Origin: an uncultured Eubacteriales bacterium
GTDB taxonomy: Bacteria; Bacillota_A; Clostridia; Christensenellales; Aristaeellaceae
Assembly: GCA_900553645.1 (NCBI GenBank)
Contig: USEE01000071.1
Location: forward strand, 1-6,871
Direction: 5' to 3'
Length of the DNA stretch: 6,871 bases
A program made the position numbers and the translations under genes. Under the pieces are notes generated by a model. That model did not search any database. It worked only from the letters and a program-made list of their open reading frames with translations, and was not told the DNA's origin. Shown one piece after another: positions 4,513 to 6,871 of the stretch (its first letter is position 1; each line of letters starts with the position of its first letter).

Positions 4513-4855
4513 CCCTTTTCACCGCTTCATCTATCAATTTGGTCATACGGCTGGCATATTCCATGTTGGTGTCCAGCTCGAAAATCAGCTCGGGCGTATA
4601 CCGCAGATCGACGCGATGGCCGAGTTCGCGGCGCAAAAAGCCCGCGGCGCTCTTGAGCGCGTCCATCACGCCCTTGCGCTTTTCGGGTTCCAGCACGCTC
4701 ACATATACCTTGCAATACCTCAAATCGCGCGTCACGTCGGCGTGCGTTATCGAAAACGTGCCCGAGAAGCGCGGGTCGCGCAAATCCTCGCGTATGAGCT
4801 TGTCCAGCTCGCGGCGCACCTCCTCCGAGATGCGGTCAATTCTGTTATAAGCCAT
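4481..4855 (-). CDS. rbfA: 30S ribosome-binding factor A
   Basis: RbfA is a small KH-like protein that binds immature 30S subunits near the 16S rRNA 5' helix. It supports late 30S maturation, notably at low temperature. The 124-residue length is typical. Family features are RISEEVRRELDKLI at about 8-21, DPRFSGTFSITHADVTRDL at 27-45, the strand YCKVYVSVL at 47-55, LRRELGHRVDLRYTPELIF at 74-92, and the terminal D-x-x-M-E-Y-A-S-R helix near 95-103. The ATG at 4855-4853 has AAGGAG about 7 bases upstream. The end overlaps nrnA by 32 bases. It normally follows infB closely, but here a terminator and a 294-base gap lie between, so it may need its own promoter or rely on read-through. Confidence 0.96.
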   Translation of the reverse strand: MAYNRIDRISEEVRRELDKLIREDLRDPRFSGTFSITHADVTRDLRYCKVYVSVLEPEKRKGVMDALKSAAGFLRRELGHRVDLRYTPELIFELDTNMEYASRMTKLIDEAVKRDASKPSESEE

Positions 4856-4918
4856 TCAAATCTCCTTAAATCTATCCAGTCGGGTTTAGTCTTTTCTGAT
4901 TGCGTTTAGAAAGCTGCG

Positions 4919-4978
4919 GTTAAGTCAGTTAACGCCGCGCCGCTGTCTGCGCTATGTGACCTCAGCCTACTATGACAA
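4919..4978 (-). promoter_or_regulatory. Possible regulatory sites in the infB-rbfA gap
   Basis: The gap 4856-5149 has no supported gene. On the minus strand TTGTCA (4978-4973) is a fair -35, but the -10 candidates at 16-17 bases (CATAGC, ATAGCG) are weak. Slightly downstream is a 15-bp dyad, GTTAA-CTGAC-TTAAC (4933-4919), which could be a protein site or part of a small hairpin. I cannot assign either with confidence. Confidence 0.25.
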
Positions 4979-5098
4979 GTCCGACAGTTCACAGCGCAAC
5001 GTTTGCTCAGAGTGCGGGCGGTCGCCACGCGAAACCACGCCTGCCGCCTGCCCTTACAAAATGCCTAAGCGATTAATCACTGCGGCACCAACGCCGCG

Positions 5099-5141
5099 AA
5101 AAAGTCAAAACGCCGCGCACAGCAAAAGCCCATGCGCGGCG
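5099..5141 (-). terminator. Intrinsic terminator or attenuator after infB
   Basis: On the minus strand CGCCGCGCA (5141-5133) pairs perfectly with TGCGCGGCG (5119-5111), a 9-bp GC-rich stem with a 13-base loop. The loop contains a minor GC-TTTT-GC pairing. UUUUGACUUUUU (5110-5099) follows. It starts 8 bases after the infB stop. Since rbfA is usually cotranscribed with infB, it may act as a partial terminator that lowers downstream expression. Confidence 0.85.
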
Positions 5142-5149
5142 CAAAATCA

Positions 5150-6871
5150 TCAGTCCTTGATTTCTTCCATCACGAAGCACTCTATAACGTCGTTTTCCTT
5201 GAGGTCGTTATAGTTCTCGATGCCGATACCGCATTCAAAGCCCTGCGCCACTTCCTTGGCGTCGTCCTTGAAGCGCTTGAGCGATGCGATCTTGCCCTCG
5301 TGAATTACGATATTGTCGCGCAGCAGTCGTATCTGGGCGTTGCGCTGAATCTTGCCGTCGGTTACATAGCCGCCGCCGATGGTACCCACGCCGGATACCT
5401 TAAACACCTGACGGATCTGTGCATGGCCGAGTATGACTTCCTTGAACTTGGGCGCGAGCATACCCTTCATGGCGGCCTGAATCTCCTCTATCGCGTCGTA
5501 AATTACGCGGTAGAGGCGGATGTCGATCTGGTCGCGCTCGGCCAGCTGAGCGGCCTTGCTGTCGGGGCGCACGTTGAAGCCGACGATTATCGCGTTGGAC
5601 GCGGAGGCCAGCATTACGTCGGTCTCGTTGATCGCGCCTACGCCGCCGTGGATGATCTTTACGTGCACTTCATCGTTGCTCAGCTTTTCAAGCGACTGCT
5701 TGACGGCCTCGACGCTGCCCTGTACATCGGCCTTTACGATGATATTCAGGTCCTTTACGCCGTTGCCGATCTGGCTAAACAGATCGTCCAGCGAAGCCTT
5801 GGAATCGTTCTTGACCAGCGCCGCGCGCAGCTTCTGCTTGCGCTCCTCGGCGACGAGGCGGCTGAGCTTGTCGTCCTCGACCGCGCTGATCTGGTCGCCC
5901 GCCTCGGGCACGTCGTTGAAGCCGATTACCTCGACAGGCATCGAGGGGCCGGCTGAGGTCACGCGCTCGCCACGGTCGTTGACCATCGCGCGCACGCGGC
6001 CATATGCGGTGCCCGCGACGATGGTGTCGCCGGTGTGCAGCGTACCGTTCTGTACCAGCACGGTAGCTACAGGGCCGCGGCCCTTATCCAGCTTGGCCTC
6101 GACGATTATGCCGCGCGCCATGCGGTCGGGGTTTGCCTTGAGGTCGAGCACTTCGGCCTGAAGTATTACCATCTCCAGCAGCGAATCCACGCCGTCGCCG
6201 GTAAGCGCGGACAGCGGAACCATGATGGTATCGCCGCCCCACTCCTCGCACACGAGGCCGTATTCGGTCAGCTGGGTCTTGATGCGCTCGGGATCGGCGC
6301 CGGGGCGGTCGCACTTATTGATGGCGACGATTATCGGCACATTGGCGGCCTTGGCGTGGTTAATGGCCTCAATCGTCTGAGGCATTACGCCGTCGTCGGC
6401 GGCCACGACAAGGATTGCGATGTCGGTGCACTGAGCGCCGCGCGCGCGCATGGCGGTGAACGCTTCGTGACCGGGGGTATCGAGGAAGGTAATCTGCTGG
6501 TCGTTTACGGTCACGGTGTACGCGCCGATGTGCTGGGTTATGCCGCCGGCCTCGGTCGCGGTTACGCGGGTCTTGCGGATGTAGTCCAGCAGCGAGGTCT
6601 TACCATGGTCAACGTGACCCATGATGGTGACGACCGGTGGACGTGTAATGAGCTTGGACTCATCGTCCTCAACATTCTCATCGCTGAGGAAGTCCTCGGC
6701 GGTCTTATCCAGCTTCAGCTCCAGCTCGATGCCGAAGTCGGAGCAGATCAGAAGCGCCGTGTCGTAATCCAGATCGGAGTTGATGGTGGCCATGATGTCC
6801 AGACCCATCAGCTTCTTTATTATCTCACCCGCGGGCTTACCTATAAGCTCGGACAGATCGCGCACCGTGAT
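5150..6871 (-). CDS. infB: Translation initiation factor IF-2, C-terminal part, 5' end outside the window
   Basis: IF-2 is the GTPase that brings initiator fMet-tRNA to the 30S subunit and promotes subunit joining. The frame is open to the window edge: 573 residues are visible, and the first are ITVRDLSEL. An internal GTG at 6865 could be mistaken for a start, but it falls inside the conserved IF2N domain, so the true start lies upstream. From that GTG, IF2N spans about 1-52. The G domain has GHVDHGKT (83-90), DTPGHEAF (129-136), NKCD (183-186) and SAL (G5, near 219-221). Domain II, domain III and the fMet-tRNA-binding domain IV follow, the last containing [19 protein letters not shown] near the end. 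The stop is TGA at 5152-5150, 8 bases before a strong terminator. All GTPase motifs are intact. Confidence 0.97.
   Translation of the reverse strand: MTVRDLSELIGKPAGEIIKKLMGLDIMATINSDLDYDTALLICSDFGIELELKLDKTAEDFLSDENVEDDESKLITRPPVVTIMGHVDHGKTSLLDYIRKTRVTATEAGGITQHIGAYTVTVNDQQITFLDTPGHEAFTAMRARGAQCTDIAILVVAADDGVMPQTIEAINHAKAANVPIIVAINKCDRPGADPERIKTQLTEYGLVCEEWGGDTIMVPLSALTGDGVDSLLEMVILQAEVLDLKANPDRMARGIIVEAKLDKGRGPVATVLVQNGTLHTGDTIVAGTAYGRVRAMVNDRGERVTSAGPSMPVEVIGFNDVPEAGDQISAVEDDKLSRLVAEERKQKLRAALVKNDSKASLDDLFSQIGNGVKDLNIIVKADVQGSVEAVKQSLEKLSNDEVHVKIIHGGVGAINETDVMLASASNAIIVGFNVRPDSKAAQLAERDQIDIRLYRVIYDAIEEIQAAMKGMLAPKFKEVILGHAQIRQVFKVSGVGTIGGGYVTDGKIQRNAQIRLLRDNIVIHEGKIASLKRFKDDAKEVAQGFECGIGIENYNDLKENDVIECFVMEEIKD

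Noticed and set aside
4956..5213. Plus-strand 85-codon frame with a CxxC-like motif in the infB-rbfA gap
   Set aside because: It overlaps the end of infB on the other strand, contains the infB terminator, has no ribosome site and shows no family-like pattern; the cysteines look incidental.
5132..5956. Long plus-strand frame (274 codons) opposite infB
   Set aside because: It is the antisense shadow of a secure, conserved gene in GC-rich DNA. The same applies to the long plus-strand frames opposite ribF, truB and nrnA.
6084..6865. GTG at 6865 as the start of infB
   Set aside because: The frame is open to the window edge and the GTG codes for a residue inside the conserved IF2N domain, so it is internal; the real start is outside the window.
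1..6871. CRISPR arrays, tRNA or rRNA genes, transposases, phage genes
   Set aside because: No regularly spaced repeats, no cloverleaf-like or rRNA segments and no mobile-element proteins are visible in any frame.

Overview
The window reads as a chromosomal segment of a Firmicutes bacterium, most likely a Clostridia-type gut lineage with GC-rich coding DNA. The gene order infB, rbfA, nrnA, truB, ribF, rpsO, pnp on the minus strand is the conserved translation and RNA-metabolism cluster of this phylum. The genes have strong AGGAGG-type ribosome sites, and NrnA is the DHH-family nanoRNase typical of Firmicutes. Species cannot be named from the sequence alone.

Layout from right to left, in the direction of minus-strand transcription. 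infB (5' end outside the window) runs to 5150 and is followed at once by an intrinsic terminator. A 294-base gap follows, with only weak promoter candidates and a short dyad. rbfA, nrnA, truB and ribF then form a tight run: a 32-base overlap, a 43-base gap with a hairpin, and a 2-base gap. A 642-base gap separates ribF from rpsO. rpsO has its own good promoter, a structured leader, a structured 3' region and a strong terminator. pnp begins at 332 and runs out of the window.

The unusual part is the ribF-rpsO gap. It holds a compact low-GC plus-strand cassette, about 1152-1516, with every part expected of a type I toxin-antitoxin system of the TxpA/BsrG (holin-like toxin) kind. The toxin gene encodes a 32-residue one-helix peptide. 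It has a TTGACG-N17-TATACT promoter with an extended -10, a 5' stem-loop, a Shine-Dalgarno (SD) sequence locked in a hairpin, and its own terminator. A perfect consensus minus-strand promoter (TTGACA-N17-TATAAT) should drive an RNA of about 85-90 nt. That RNA would end just beyond the toxin stop codon at its own terminator and be wholly antisense to the toxin 3' UTR. The 3' UTR segment it covers is also complementary (9 contiguous bp, 13 of 14 overall) to the anti-SD arm of the toxin leader. This suggests a switch in which the 3' UTR frees the SD and the antisense RNA blocks that. The architecture is read directly from sequence; function and mechanism are inferred.

The housekeeping genes act together in making and maturing ribosomes (InfB, RbfA, TruB, S15), RNA turnover (NrnA, PNPase) and flavin cofactor synthesis (RibF). 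The toxin cassette is unrelated to these roles. Because the ribF operon seems to terminate only at the antitoxin's terminator, operon read-through may supply extra antitoxin RNA.
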